DNA of 7,906 nucleotides from Clostridiales bacterium (GTDB taxonomy: Bacteria; Bacillota; Clostridia; Christensenellales; Aristaeellaceae): contig DXVG01000073.1 of NCBI GenBank assembly GCA_019409045.1, positions 1 through 7,906 of the forward strand. Reading direction: 5' to 3'. Of this stretch, positions 1 through 6,844 are shown piece after piece. The translations under genes were made by a program, and so were the position numbers. A model generated the notes under the pieces. The model was not told where the DNA came from. It saw only the letters and a program-made list of their open reading frames with translations, and ran no database searches. The first letter of the stretch is position 1. The number at the start of each line of letters is the position of its first letter.

Positions 1-369
1 GGGCTGATCAAGGACATCTATATCGGCAAGGGCAACTACAATCAGGAGCTGTATCCGCGCGCGCTGCTGCTGGAGATGGGCACGCACGAGATCGAGAAGG
101 AGAAGGCCATGGCCTCGACCGACTATGTGGCCGAGGTCATGTCGCAGGTGCTCTACGGCGAGGGCGGCGCGGCTGCGCAGCAGAGCGAGAAGGGCGGCGT
201 GAGCGCGGGCGTGCTCTGGGCCGTGGGCGGCGCGATCGTCCTGGCGGTGATCTACGCGCTCGCCTCCACCGGAAAGCTCTCCGCGGCATGGAACAAGCTC
301 AAGCGCGGCGCGAGCGAGATGACCGGCGGCGCGCTCGGCAAAAAGCCCGACCGGGACGGCCGGCGCTGA
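1..369 (+). CDS. spoIIP: Stage II sporulation protein P (SpoIIP), C-terminal fragment
   Basis: Partial gene: the frame is open from base 1 and ends at TGA 367-369, leaving 122 residues. SpoIIP is an N-acetylmuramoyl-L-alanine amidase/endopeptidase that works with SpoIID and SpoIIM in septal peptidoglycan thinning and engulfment of the forespore. The fragment begins with the end of the catalytic domain: residues 8-15 read IGKGNYNQ and residues 20-29 read PRALLLEMGT. This is the family's characteristic 'KGNYNQ...RALLLEvGTHtN' ending, followed by a helix (about 30-51) ending in LYGEG. After a Gly/Ala/Gln linker comes a hydrophobic stretch (about 69-89, VLWAVGGAIVLAVIYALA) that looks like one membrane helix, then a basic tail with many Lys and Arg. 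By the positive-inside rule the tail would be cytoplasmic and the amidase outside. The first in-frame ATG (76) lies inside the conserved domain, so it is not the start. The MFS gene follows after 16 nt, probably in the same transcript. The family call is firm; the role of the C-terminal helix is inferred. Confidence 0.88.
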   Translation, partial: GLIKDIYIGKGNYNQELYPRALLLEMGTHEIEKEKAMASTDYVAEVMSQVLYGEGGAAAQQSEKGGVSAGVLWAVGGAIVLAVIYALASTGKLSAAWNKLKRGASEMTGGALGKKPDRDGRR

Positions 370-385
370 GGCGAGGGGGGAGCGC

Positions 386-1534
386 ATGCGCGCGGGCGCG
401 TACATGGCCGCGTACTTCCTCGCGCACGCGGTCTACCAGAGCTATATGAGCCTGTTCTACCAGAGCCGGGGACTGGATGCGGCGGGCATCGGGGCGGCCT
501 ACGCGCTCATGGCCGCGGCGTCCATCCCCGGCCAGCTCTGCTTCGGCGCCCTCTCCGACCGCGCGCGGCGGCCCGGACGCGTGCTGCGCATGCTGCTCAT
601 GGCATCGTGCGCGCTGCTTCTCGGCATGCTATTCGCGCGCGACGCGCTTTCGCTGCTCGCGCTCTCGGCGCTTCTGGGCTTTTTCTACACCGCCGTGCAG
701 CCGCTGGGCGACGCGATGGCGCTCGAACGCCTCCGGCGCGAGGGCAGGCCCTTCGGCCCCGTGCGCCTGGCGGGCACGCTCGCCTTCGCCGCCGCCTCGG
801 CCGCGTTCGGGCTCTGGCTGGATGCGTCGGGGCGCGAAAACCTGGTGGCGCTCGCGGCCGCGGGGCTGTTGCTGCTCGCGCTGCTTGCCTCGCTTTTGCT
901 GGACGTGGAGCCGGAGGCGCGCAAGCGGCCGGCGGCGCGCCCCCTGCGGCTTTTGCGGGACGGGCGGCTTGTAAAGCTGCTGGCGTTCGCGCTGCCCGCG
1001 CAGGCGACCATGGGCTACTTCTACGCGTTCTTTCCCGCGCGCTTCCTGCTCGCGCCGGACGCCACGCAGGCCCTGCTGGGCTGGGCCAACCTCGTCGCCG
1101 CGGTGGCGGAGATACCCTTTCTGCTCGTGGGCGACCGCCTCTACAGGCGCGTGGGCGCGGCCGGGCTCATCGCCGCGGCGACGCTCGCGCTATGCGCGCG
1201 CTGGCTGCTGGTGGGGCTCGCGCGCAGCGCGCGCCTTCTGGTCGCCTCGCAGCTTTTGCACGGCATGGGCTATATCTGCATATCGGTCGGCCTGGCGCTC
1301 CACGTCCGGGACGCGGTGGCGCCCGAGCTGCGCGCCTCCGGGCAGGCGCTGGTGAGCGTGTGCTGCTACGGCCTTGCGCGCCTTCCGGGGAACGCGCTGG
1401 GCGCGGTGGCCGCGCGCGCCCTGGGCGAGGCCGGGGGCTTTCTGGCCTGCGCGGCGGTGTGCGCCCTGTCGCTTGCGGCGGCGTTTCCGCTGTGGCGGCG
1501 CGCGCTTTGCAATTCCGGGCGGGATATGTTATAA
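386..1534 (+). CDS. MFS transporter, MFS_1-like / phenylpropionate permease-like
   Basis: A 382-residue integral membrane protein with about twelve hydrophobic segments (roughly 4-22, 34-52, 66-83, 86-105, 128-146, 152-172, 197-218, 228-249, 256-278, 282-306, 318-343, 350-370). The loop after TM2 carries an MFS motif A variant, GALSDRARRPGR (54-65). The segment FGPVRLAGTLAF (123-134) resembles the 'yGrvRlwGSigF' element of the MFS_1-like family, which includes LacY and the 3-phenylpropionate permease. A charged loop (174-195) between TM6 and TM7 fits the usual two six-helix halves. The ATG at 386 is preceded by the purine-rich site GAGGGGGGAG (373-382), a good Shine-Dalgarno match. The gene starts 16 nt after spoIIP, so it is probably co-transcribed with it. 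The substrate cannot be read from the sequence. The 3' end contains the promoter of the next gene: the stop TAA (1532-1534) lies inside the -10 hexamer. The family call is good; substrate and direction are unknown. Confidence 0.85.
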   Translation: MRAGAYMAAYFLAHAVYQSYMSLFYQSRGLDAAGIGAAYALMAAASIPGQLCFGALSDRARRPGRVLRMLLMASCALLLGMLFARDALSLLALSALLGFFYTAVQPLGDAMALERLRREGRPFGPVRLAGTLAFAAASAAFGLWLDASGRENLVALAAAGLLLLALLASLLLDVEPEARKRPAARPLRLLRDGRLVKLLAFALPAQATMGYFYAFFPARFLLAPDATQALLGWANLVAAVAEIPFLLVGDRLYRRVGAAGLIAAATLALCARWLLVGLARSARLLVASQLLHGMGYICISVGLALHVRDAVAPELRASGQALVSVCCYGLARLPGNALGAVAARALGEAGGFLACAAVCALSLAAAFPLWRRALCNSGRDML

Positions 1535-1535
1535 T
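1507..1535 (+). promoter_or_regulatory. Sigma-A-type promoter with extended -10, upstream of helD
   Basis: The -35 TTGCAA (1507-1512) and a perfect -10 TATAAT (1530-1535) are separated by 17 bp, and TG at 1527-1528 sits one base before the -10, making an extended -10. It is an AT-rich island in very GC-rich surroundings. The promoter overlaps the last codons and stop of the transporter gene. Transcription would start near 1541-1543, leaving a leader of roughly 37 nt before the GTG of helD. This is sequence pattern only, but the match is strong. Confidence 0.8.
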
Positions 1536-1563
1536 ATGAAAACGGCGCGTGTGTGCGCGCCGC

Positions 1564-1572
1564 AAGGGAGGT
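1564..1572 (+). promoter_or_regulatory. Shine-Dalgarno site fixing the helD start
   Basis: AAGGGAGGT lies 6 nt before GTG 1579. It favours GTG 1579 over the in-frame GTG at 1549, which sits only a few bases after the predicted transcription start and would have no room for a ribosome binding site. The ten residues added by the earlier start (MCARRKGGTN) are simply this leader and Shine-Dalgarno region read as codons. Confidence 0.8.
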
Positions 1573-1578
1573 ACGAAC

Positions 1579-3720
1579 GTGAACGATCCGCGGGAGCTTC
1601 GCCTCGAACAGGAATACGCGAGCCGCGTGCAGCGCCTACTGCTGTCGGTCATCAACCAGTCCACCAGCATATCCGAGAGCCACGCCGAGGCGGTGCGCAT
1701 GATCGTCGCCGACGCGTGGGAGGAGCTGCGCATGAAGCCCACGGCGCTCTCGCCGCAGGACCTTGAGCAGCTCTCCGCGGAGGTGGACCGCTACCTGGTG
1801 CGCAAGTCGTTCACAGACGACGTGGCCGTGCGCTACCGGCGGATGCTGATGAACCCCTTCTTTGCGCGCGTGGACTTTGTCGAGGAGGGCGAGCAGGAGG
1901 TCGAAAAGATCGTCATCGGCCTCTACAGCCTGCGCGACGCGGGCGGCGAGATGCTCGTGCACGACTGGCGCGCGCCCGTGTCCTCGCTGTACTACGACGC
2001 GATGCCCGGAACGTGCAGCTACCAGAGCCCATCCGGGGAGATATGCGGCCGGATGACACTCAAGCGCCAGTATCGCATGGAGGAGGGCAAGCTCAAGTAC
2101 TACGTCGATACGCAGCTGAGCATCGACGACGAGATGCTCCTGGACCTGCTCTCCAAGGCCAATACGCGCCACATGCGGCAGGTGGTCTCCACCATACAGG
2201 CCGAGCAGTCCGCGGCCATTCGCCACGAGAACGCGCGCGTGATCTCCGTCGTGGGCGGCGCGGGCTCGGGCAAGACCTCCATCGCCATGCACCGCGCGGC
2301 GTTTCTGATGTACCGACAGCGCGACACGCTCGACGCGCGCCGCCTGCAGATACTCTCGCCCGGAAGTGCGTTTTCGGAGTACATATCCGCCGTGCTTCCG
2401 GAGCTGGGCGAGGAGAACATACGCTCCCGCACGCTCACGGAGATCGTCGAGTCGATCCTGGGCAAGAAGGTGGAGTCGCCCCTGCGGCAGCTGGAGATGC
2501 TGCTCGACCCCGCCAACGAGCCGAGGCGCGCCTCTGTGCGCTTCAAGTGCGGCCCCGCGTTTCTTCAGGAGCTGGAAAAGTGCGCCGAGTCCTTTGCCAC
2601 CTTCGGACCGAAGTTTGCAAACGTGTGGCTGGACGAGCGCATACTCATCCGCCGCGAGGAACTGCGGCGCATGTACAAAAACGAATTCAAGCTGCTCACG
2701 CCCGCGCAGAGGCTCGAGCGCGTGCGCGCCACGCTGGAGACGCGCATCGCGAGCTGGGAATCCGGCATGTACAAGCAGTACGAAAGGCAGTTCGAGGGCA
2801 AATACACCGGCCGCGAGCTCACCTTCGTGTGCAAGATGGCCGTCTCCCAGAGGCTCCAGCCCGTGCGCGCGCAGCTTCGGGAGATGCTCGACGTGCGCGG
2901 GTCGCGCCTTTTGACGGAGGTCTTGCGCTCGGCGCCCGAGCAGCTTCGCACGCTCTACCGCGAAAACTGCGAGGCGGGGCTGACCTGGTGGGAGGACGCG
3001 ATCGCCGAGGCGTGGCTGCTGTTGCGGCTCGGCTTCGCCGCGCCCGACAAGGGCATTTATCACCTGCTGGTGGACGAGGCGCAGGACTACTCCGAGACCG
3101 CGCTTTCGATGCTGGCGCTGTACCATCCCAACGCCCGCGTGACGCTGCTGGGCGACCCGATGCAGCGCACCTGCCCGGGCATGGAGGCCTGCCGCCCGGA
3201 AAACTGGGGCGCGTGCTTTGGCGAGCCGGAGGCGAAGGTGTTTTCGCTCAGCCGCTGCTACCGCTCCACGCTGCCCATCGCGCGGCTGTGCAACGCCATA
3301 CTGCCCGACGCGGAGCGGCTCAAGCCCTTCGGCCGCGAGGGCGATATGCCGCTTGTGGCCGAGTACGACATCGACGGCGTGCGCGCCGCGCTGGAGGGCT
3401 ACCGCGCCGCGGGGCTTCGCTCCATCGCCGTCATCACGCGCACGCAAAAGCAGGCCGAGAGCCTGAGCTGGAAGCTGGAGCGCGTCTACCGCTTCGACGG
3501 CGGCGAGGACGACTGGCAGTACGAGACCGGCGATACCGTGGTGGGCTGCTACCACCTGATGAAGGGGCTGGAGTTCGACGCGGTGATCGTCGTCTGGCCG
3601 GACGCGGAGCTGACCGACGACGAGCGCCGCAGGCTCTACACCGCATGCTCGCGGGCGCTGCACCGCGTGGCGCTGTTCGCGGAGGCGAACATGCTCAAAA
3701 AGCTGGGGATCGTGCTGTGA
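1579..3720 (+). CDS. helD: HelD-like RNA polymerase recycling motor ATPase (UvrD/Rep superfamily 1)
   Basis: A 713-residue protein starting at GTG 1579. HelD is a superfamily-1 ATPase that inserts arms into the channels of RNA polymerase, releases nucleic acid from stalled complexes and recycles the enzyme. Order of elements: an N-terminal charged helical region (about 1-80, candidate secondary-channel arm); the family signature NPFFARVDF (92-100) and HDWRAPVSSLYYD (128-140); Walker A GGAGSGKTSIAMHR (226-239); a long insertion between motifs (about 270-480) where HelD carries its main-channel element; Walker B LVDEAQD (497-503); motif III GDPMQR (525-530); motif IV CYRST (560-564); motif V KGLEFDAV (662-669); and motif VI CSRALHR (690-696), with the arginine-finger position. 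Length is a little below the 774 residues of B. subtilis HelD. It is first gene after a strong promoter and its stop overlaps the next start by 4 nt. All ATPase motifs look intact. A plain UvrD-like helicase is unlikely given DWRAP and the N-terminal region. Confidence 0.88.
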   Translation: MNDPRELRLEQEYASRVQRLLLSVINQSTSISESHAEAVRMIVADAWEELRMKPTALSPQDLEQLSAEVDRYLVRKSFTDDVAVRYRRMLMNPFFARVDFVEEGEQEVEKIVIGLYSLRDAGGEMLVHDWRAPVSSLYYDAMPGTCSYQSPSGEICGRMTLKRQYRMEEGKLKYYVDTQLSIDDEMLLDLLSKANTRHMRQVVSTIQAEQSAAIRHENARVISVVGGAGSGKTSIAMHRAAFLMYRQRDTLDARRLQILSPGSAFSEYISAVLPELGEENIRSRTLTEIVESILGKKVESPLRQLEMLLDPANEPRRASVRFKCGPAFLQELEKCAESFATFGPKFANVWLDERILIRREELRRMYKNEFKLLTPAQRLERVRATLETRIASWESGMYKQYERQFEGKYTGRELTFVCKMAVSQRLQPVRAQLREMLDVRGSRLLTEVLRSAPEQLRTLYRENCEAGLTWWEDAIAEAWLLLRLGFAAPDKGIYHLLVDEAQDYSETALSMLALYHPNARVTLLGDPMQRTCPGMEACRPENWGACFGEPEAKVFSLSRCYRSTLPIARLCNAILPDAERLKPFGREGDMPLVAEYDIDGVRAALEGYRAAGLRSIAVITRTQKQAESLSWKLERVYRFDGGEDDWQYETGDTVVGCYHLMKGLEFDAVIVVWPDAELTDDERRRLYTACSRALHRVALFAEANMLKKLGIVL

Positions 3721-4883
3721 CATACGATGTGATCGTCATCGGCGGCGGCGCCGCAGGGCTGGCCGCGGCGGTGTCCCTTGCGCGCATGGGCCGCCGCGTG
3801 GCGGTGCTCGAGGCGCAGGCGCGCGTGGGCCGCAAGCTGCTGGCCACGGGCAACGGCCGCTGCAATCTGACCAACATACACGCCCGGGCGGAGGACTACT
3901 TCGGCGACCGCGCGCTCGCGCGGGCCGCGCTGGAGGCGTTCCCGCCCGAGAGCGTGCTGGCGTTTTTCGCCTCGCTGGGCGTGCCCGCGCGCGTGGACGC
4001 GCAGGGGCGCGCGTATCCCGCGAGCAACCAGGCGTCCTCCGTGCTGGACGCCTTGCGCCTGTCGCTGGCGGAGGCGGGCGGGGAGGAAGTCGTGGGTTTT
4101 CGCGTCGCGCGCCTGTCGGGGGAGATGGCCGCCACGGCGCAGGACGGGCGCGTCGCGCGCGGCCGGTGCGCGCTGCTGGCCACGGGCGGGCTGGCCGCGC
4201 CGGACCTGGGCGCGGCGGACGCGCCGTTTGTCAGGGCGCTCGGGCACCGCTTTACGCGGCGCTTCCCGGCGCTCTCGCCGCTTGAGACAGAGCCCGTGAG
4301 CGCGCTCAGGGGCCTGCGCGCACAGTGCGCGCTCACGCTGGGGGACAGGACGGAGCGCGGGGAGCTGCTGTTTACGGAATACGGCGTCTCCGGCATCGCG
4401 GCGATGCAGCTTGCGCGCTTCGCCCGGCCGGGCATGGCGCTCGAGGTGGATTTCTTCCCCGAGGGGCGCGTGGACGTGGCAAGCCGCGCGCGGATGCTGC
4501 CCGCGCGGCGCGTGGAGGACTTTCTGGCGGGCGTCGTGCCCAAGCGCGTGGGGCAGGCGCTGGCAAAGAGCGCGGGCGTGCCGCTCTCGCGCCCTGCCGG
4601 GGAGCTCTCCCTGGCGGAGGCGGCCGCGCTGGAGGCCGCGCTGCACGCCTGGACGCTGCCGCTGCGCGGCGTGCGCGGCTTTGCGCAGGCGCAGGTGACC
4701 GCGGGCGGCCTCGAGGCGTCGGAGTTCGACGCGCGCACGCTCGCCTCCCGGCGCGCGCCCGGCCTGTACGCCGCCGGAGAGGTGCTCGACGTGGACGGGC
4801 CCTGCGGCGGGTACAACCTGCAATGGGCGTGGGCGTCGGGGCTGCTCGCCGCCCGTTCGATACACGAAAGGCTCGACGCATGA
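3717..4883 (+). CDS. NAD(P)/FAD-dependent oxidoreductase, BaiN/HI0933 (YhiN) family
   Basis: A 388-residue flavoprotein starting at GTG 3717, which overlaps the helD stop (GTGA); GGGGAT (3705-3710) serves as Shine-Dalgarno. The Rossmann FAD-binding motif is GGGAAG (9-14), with the acidic residue ending strand 2 at E32. Next comes the family signature GRKLLATGNGRCNLTN (38-53). Later family elements are YPASNQASSVLDAL (100-113), FTEYGVSGIAAMQL (219-232) and the C-terminal flavin-contacting segment AGEVLDVDGPCGGYNLQ (353-369), where the Cys-Gly-Gly-Tyr-Asn block is typical. Members include BaiN, implicated in gut bile-acid 7-dehydroxylation, and many widespread homologues of unknown substrate, so bile-acid activity must not be assumed. 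It is slightly shorter than the usual roughly 400-420 residues. The element after ATGG (155-158), normally SYPxTGSxGDG, is instead LAAPDLGAADAPF (159-171), a divergent stretch that may alter cofactor contacts. The enzyme is probably cytoplasmic, with no signal peptide. Family call firm, function unknown. Confidence 0.85.
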   Translation: MTYDVIVIGGGAAGLAAAVSLARMGRRVAVLEAQARVGRKLLATGNGRCNLTNIHARAEDYFGDRALARAALEAFPPESVLAFFASLGVPARVDAQGRAYPASNQASSVLDALRLSLAEAGGEEVVGFRVARLSGEMAATAQDGRVARGRCALLATGGLAAPDLGAADAPFVRALGHRFTRRFPALSPLETEPVSALRGLRAQCALTLGDRTERGELLFTEYGVSGIAAMQLARFARPGMALEVDFFPEGRVDVASRARMLPARRVEDFLAGVVPKRVGQALAKSAGVPLSRPAGELSLAEAAALEAALHAWTLPLRGVRGFAQAQVTAGGLEASEFDARTLASRRAPGLYAAGEVLDVDGPCGGYNLQWAWASGLLAARSIHERLDA

Positions 4884-6463
4884 TACGCATATCGCAATTA
4901 AAACTCCCGCTGGACTATGAAAACACGCCCCTGCGCGTACACGCGGCGCGGGCGCTGCGCATATCGCCGGACCAAGTCGCCGATGTGCGCCTGCGCAGGC
5001 GGTCCGTGGACGCGCGCGACAAGGGCGACATACGCTTCGTGCTCACGCTGGACGTGGAGACCCGAGGCGAGCTTCGCGCGCTTCCCCGCGGCTGCGAGCG
5101 CGTGTCGCCGCCCGCGGCGCGACCGCTTCCGCCCGCCCGCGCGCTTTCGCGCCGCCCGCTGGTGGTGGGGCTCGGCCCCGCGGGCCTGTTTGCCGCGCTC
5201 ACGCTGGCGCGCGCGGGGGCCGCGCCGGTGGTGATCGAGCGCGGAAAGTGCGTAGAGGAGCGCGCGCGGGACGTCGAGGGCTTCTGGGGCGGCGGAGAGC
5301 TCGACCCCGAGAGCAACGTGCAATTCGGCGAGGGCGGCGCGGGCGCGTTTTCCGACGGCAAGCTCAACAGCGGCATCAAGGACGCGCGCTGCCGCGAGGT
5401 GCTCGAGACGCTCGCGGCCTTCGGCGCGCCGGAGGAGATTCTCTGGGAGGCCAGGCCGCACATCGGCACCGACCGGTTGCCGGGCGTGGTGCGCGTCATA
5501 CGCGAGGAGATCGCGCGCCTGGGCGGCACGGTGCTCTTTCAGACGAAGCTGGAGGACGTGCGCGTCGAGGACGGCCGCGTGCGCGGCGCGGTGCTCATGC
5601 GCGGCGGCGAGCGCGTCCACATCGACGCGGACGATGTCATACTCGCCGTCGGCCACAGTGCGCGCGACACGTTTGAGCGGCTGCACGCGCTGGGCGTTCC
5701 CATGTCGCCCAAGCCGTTTTCCATCGGCGCGCGCATCGAGCACGCGCAGGCGCTGGTGGACCGCGCGCAGTACGGCGGCCTCGCCGGGCACCCGGCGCTG
5801 CCCGCCGCGGAGTACCGCCTGAGCGCGCACCTCCCGGACGGCCGCGCCGCGTACACATTCTGCATGTGTCCGGGCGGCACGGTGGTGGCGGCGGCCTCGG
5901 AGGCGGGCGGCGTGGTCACAAACGGCATGAGCCCCTTCGCCCGCGACGGCCGAAACGCCAACAGCGCGCTGCTGATCTCCGTGTCGCCCGGGGACTTTTC
6001 CGGCGACGACCCGCTGGGCGGCGTGCGCTTTCAGAGGGCGTGGGAGCGGCGCGCGTTTGCGCTGGCGGGCGAAAACTTTTGCGCCCCGGCGCAGCGCGTG
6101 GGCGACTTTCTGGCGGGGGTGGCCTCCGCGGGCGCGGGCGACGTGGAGCCCAGCTATCGCCCCGGCGTGCGCTATGCCGACCTGTCGCTCTGCCTTCCGG
6201 AGTACGCCGTGCGCGGCATGCGCGAGGCCATCCGCATCTTTGACCGGCGGCTGCGCGGCTTTGCCGCCCCCGGCGCGGTGCTCACCGGGCCGGAGACGCG
6301 CTCGAGCTCGCCTTTGCGCATAGAGCGGGACGCGCGCTGCGAAAGCGCCGTGCGCGGCCTGTACCCCTGCGGCGAGGGCGCGGGCTACGCCGGGGGCATA
6401 CTCTCCGCGGCGGTGGACGGCGTCCGGTGCGCCGAGATGCTCCTGTCGCAGGGCGCGGAATAA
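4880..6463 (+). CDS. FAD-dependent dehydrogenase, COG2509 type
   Basis: A 527-residue flavoprotein. ATG 4880 overlaps the preceding stop as ATGA, and AAAGG (4867-4871) is a plausible Shine-Dalgarno site 8 nt upstream. Residues 1-85 form a small N-terminal region (MIRISQLKLPLDY at the start, then a charged segment with RRRSVDARDKGDI at 39-51) characteristic of this family. The FAD Rossmann motif GLGPAG is at 97-102, and E120 ends the second strand. Further family blocks are NVQFGEGGAGAFSDGKLN (146-163), ILAVGHSARDTF (254-265), KPFSIGARIEH (278-288), YTFCMCPGG (325-333), TGPETRSSSPLRIER (469-483) and the C-terminal GEGAGYAGGI (498-507). Homologues are annotated only as 'FAD-dependent dehydrogenase'; the substrate is not established. 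C328 and C330 in YTFCMCPGG sit in a conserved block and could be redox-active, which is inference. It is not a duplicate of the preceding flavoprotein: the two belong to different families and share only the nucleotide-binding fold. Translational coupling implies co-expression. Confidence 0.85.
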   Translation: MIRISQLKLPLDYENTPLRVHAARALRISPDQVADVRLRRRSVDARDKGDIRFVLTLDVETRGELRALPRGCERVSPPAARPLPPARALSRRPLVVGLGPAGLFAALTLARAGAAPVVIERGKCVEERARDVEGFWGGGELDPESNVQFGEGGAGAFSDGKLNSGIKDARCREVLETLAAFGAPEEILWEARPHIGTDRLPGVVRVIREEIARLGGTVLFQTKLEDVRVEDGRVRGAVLMRGGERVHIDADDVILAVGHSARDTFERLHALGVPMSPKPFSIGARIEHAQALVDRAQYGGLAGHPALPAAEYRLSAHLPDGRAAYTFCMCPGGTVVAAASEAGGVVTNGMSPFARDGRNANSALLISVSPGDFSGDDPLGGVRFQRAWERRAFALAGENFCAPAQRVGDFLAGVASAGAGDVEPSYRPGVRYADLSLCLPEYAVRGMREAIRIFDRRLRGFAAPGAVLTGPETRSSSPLRIERDARCESAVRGLYPCGEGAGYAGGILSAAVDGVRCAEMLLSQGAE

Positions 6464-6471
6464 AAAGGTGG
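6464..6471 (+). promoter_or_regulatory. Shine-Dalgarno site of the small Cys protein gene
   Basis: AAAGGTGG lies directly after the stop of the COG2509-type gene and 8 nt before ATG 6480. It favours ATG 6480 over the in-frame GTG at 6468, which is itself part of the purine-rich site. Confidence 0.6.
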
Positions 6472-6479
6472 AAAGCGCC

Positions 6480-6755
6480 ATGGAAAATGCGGGAAAGGAA
6501 TTGCGCGCAATCCTCGAAACCTTCGCGGACTCGGGCTGGGAGGCGTTGTCCGCGCCCGCGTGCGGCTATCTGGAGGGCGCGCTCAGCCGCGAGGCGCTCA
6601 GAGCGGCCGTCGCCCGGGCGGGCGAGGCCTGCGGCGCGTGCGGCTGCGCGCTCGACGCGCTCTATCCGCGCTCGCTCGCGCTGCTCGACGCTCTTTCGGC
6701 AACCTCCGAAGCCGGGCAGTGCTTCGGGCAATTCTATGACAAAACGCGAACATAG
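6480..6755 (+). CDS. Small cysteine-containing protein of unknown function
   Basis: A 91-residue open frame that I do not recognise. It begins 16 nt after the preceding gene with a good Shine-Dalgarno site and has the GC-rich third positions of its neighbours over most of its length, which supports real coding. It is mostly helical in appearance: an N-terminal helix MENAGKELRAILETF (1-15), a helix around REALRAAVARAGEA (37-50) and another around YPRSLALLDAL (62-72). Five cysteines occur at 28, 51, 54, 56 and 81; three form CGACGC (51-56), a CxxCxC pattern. This could bind metal or take part in disulfide chemistry, though the motif is too short to decide. There is no signal peptide or membrane segment, so it is likely cytoplasmic. 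As last gene of the helD-flavoprotein unit it might be a partner of one of the two flavoproteins; that is inference. The terminal 15 or so residues are less GC-rich, as the sequence runs into the next promoter. Confidence 0.6.
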   Translation: MENAGKELRAILETFADSGWEALSAPACGYLEGALSREALRAAVARAGEACGACGCALDALYPRSLALLDALSATSEAGQCFGQFYDKTRT

Positions 6756-6787
6756 CCTGAAATTGCTTTCTTTGCAACATGGTTTTG

Positions 6788-6796
6788 TGATATAAT
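6788..6796 (+). promoter_or_regulatory. Extended -10 promoter upstream of maf
   Basis: TGA followed by a perfect TATAAT (6791-6796) forms an extended -10, in an AT-rich stretch (6756-6813) unlike the rest of the window. No good -35 lies at 16-18 bp: TTGCAA (6772-6777) would leave only 13 bp, and the T-rich segment at 6767-6773 matches poorly. Extended -10 promoters can work with a weak -35. The start would be near 6803, giving a leader of about 57 nt before maf. Confidence 0.65.
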
Positions 6797-6813
6797 CGGA
6801 AATGATTGCAATT

Positions 6814-6837
6814 CCCGGACGCTTTGTGCGCCCCGGG
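6814..6837 (+). other. Possible hairpin in the maf leader
   Basis: CCCGG (6814-6818) pairs with CCGGG (6833-6837), and CGC (6820-6822) with GCG (6828-6830), around a TTTGT loop with a small asymmetric internal loop. It lies in the predicted 5' untranslated leader, 8 nt before the Shine-Dalgarno site, so it could influence translation or RNA stability. In DNA this GC-rich such short stems occur by chance. No recognised riboswitch fits in this short leader. Confidence 0.25.
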
Positions 6838-6844
6838 AGAGATC

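Noticed and set aside
477..1539. Alternative + strand frames inside the MFS gene
   Set aside because: Arg/Ala-rich with no membrane pattern or motif; the main frame gives a clean 12-TM transporter.
2013..3716. Upstream extension of the BaiN-like gene through helD
   Set aside because: It is out-of-frame helD sequence of low complexity; the conserved flavoprotein begins at GTG 3717 with a Shine-Dalgarno site and a 4-nt overlap.
1636..3723. Long reverse-strand open frame (695 codons) opposite helD
   Set aside because: The + strand frame encodes all HelD motifs. The antisense frame is rich in Arg, His and Ala with no recognisable domain, as expected from GC-rich DNA where antisense stops are rare.
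4325..4879. Upstream extension of the COG2509-type gene into the preceding flavoprotein gene
   Set aside because: The extension is an Arg/Ala/Gly-rich shadow. ATG 4880 gives the family's normal N-terminus and overlaps the previous stop.
6500..6511. 12-bp palindrome ATTGCGCGCAAT as an operator
   Set aside because: It lies within the small gene's coding sequence, away from either promoter, and its core is GCGC, which is common here.
6772..6777. TTGCAA as -35 of the maf promoter
   Set aside because: Only 13 bp from the -10, too short for sigma-A spacing; the extended -10 is the better explanation.
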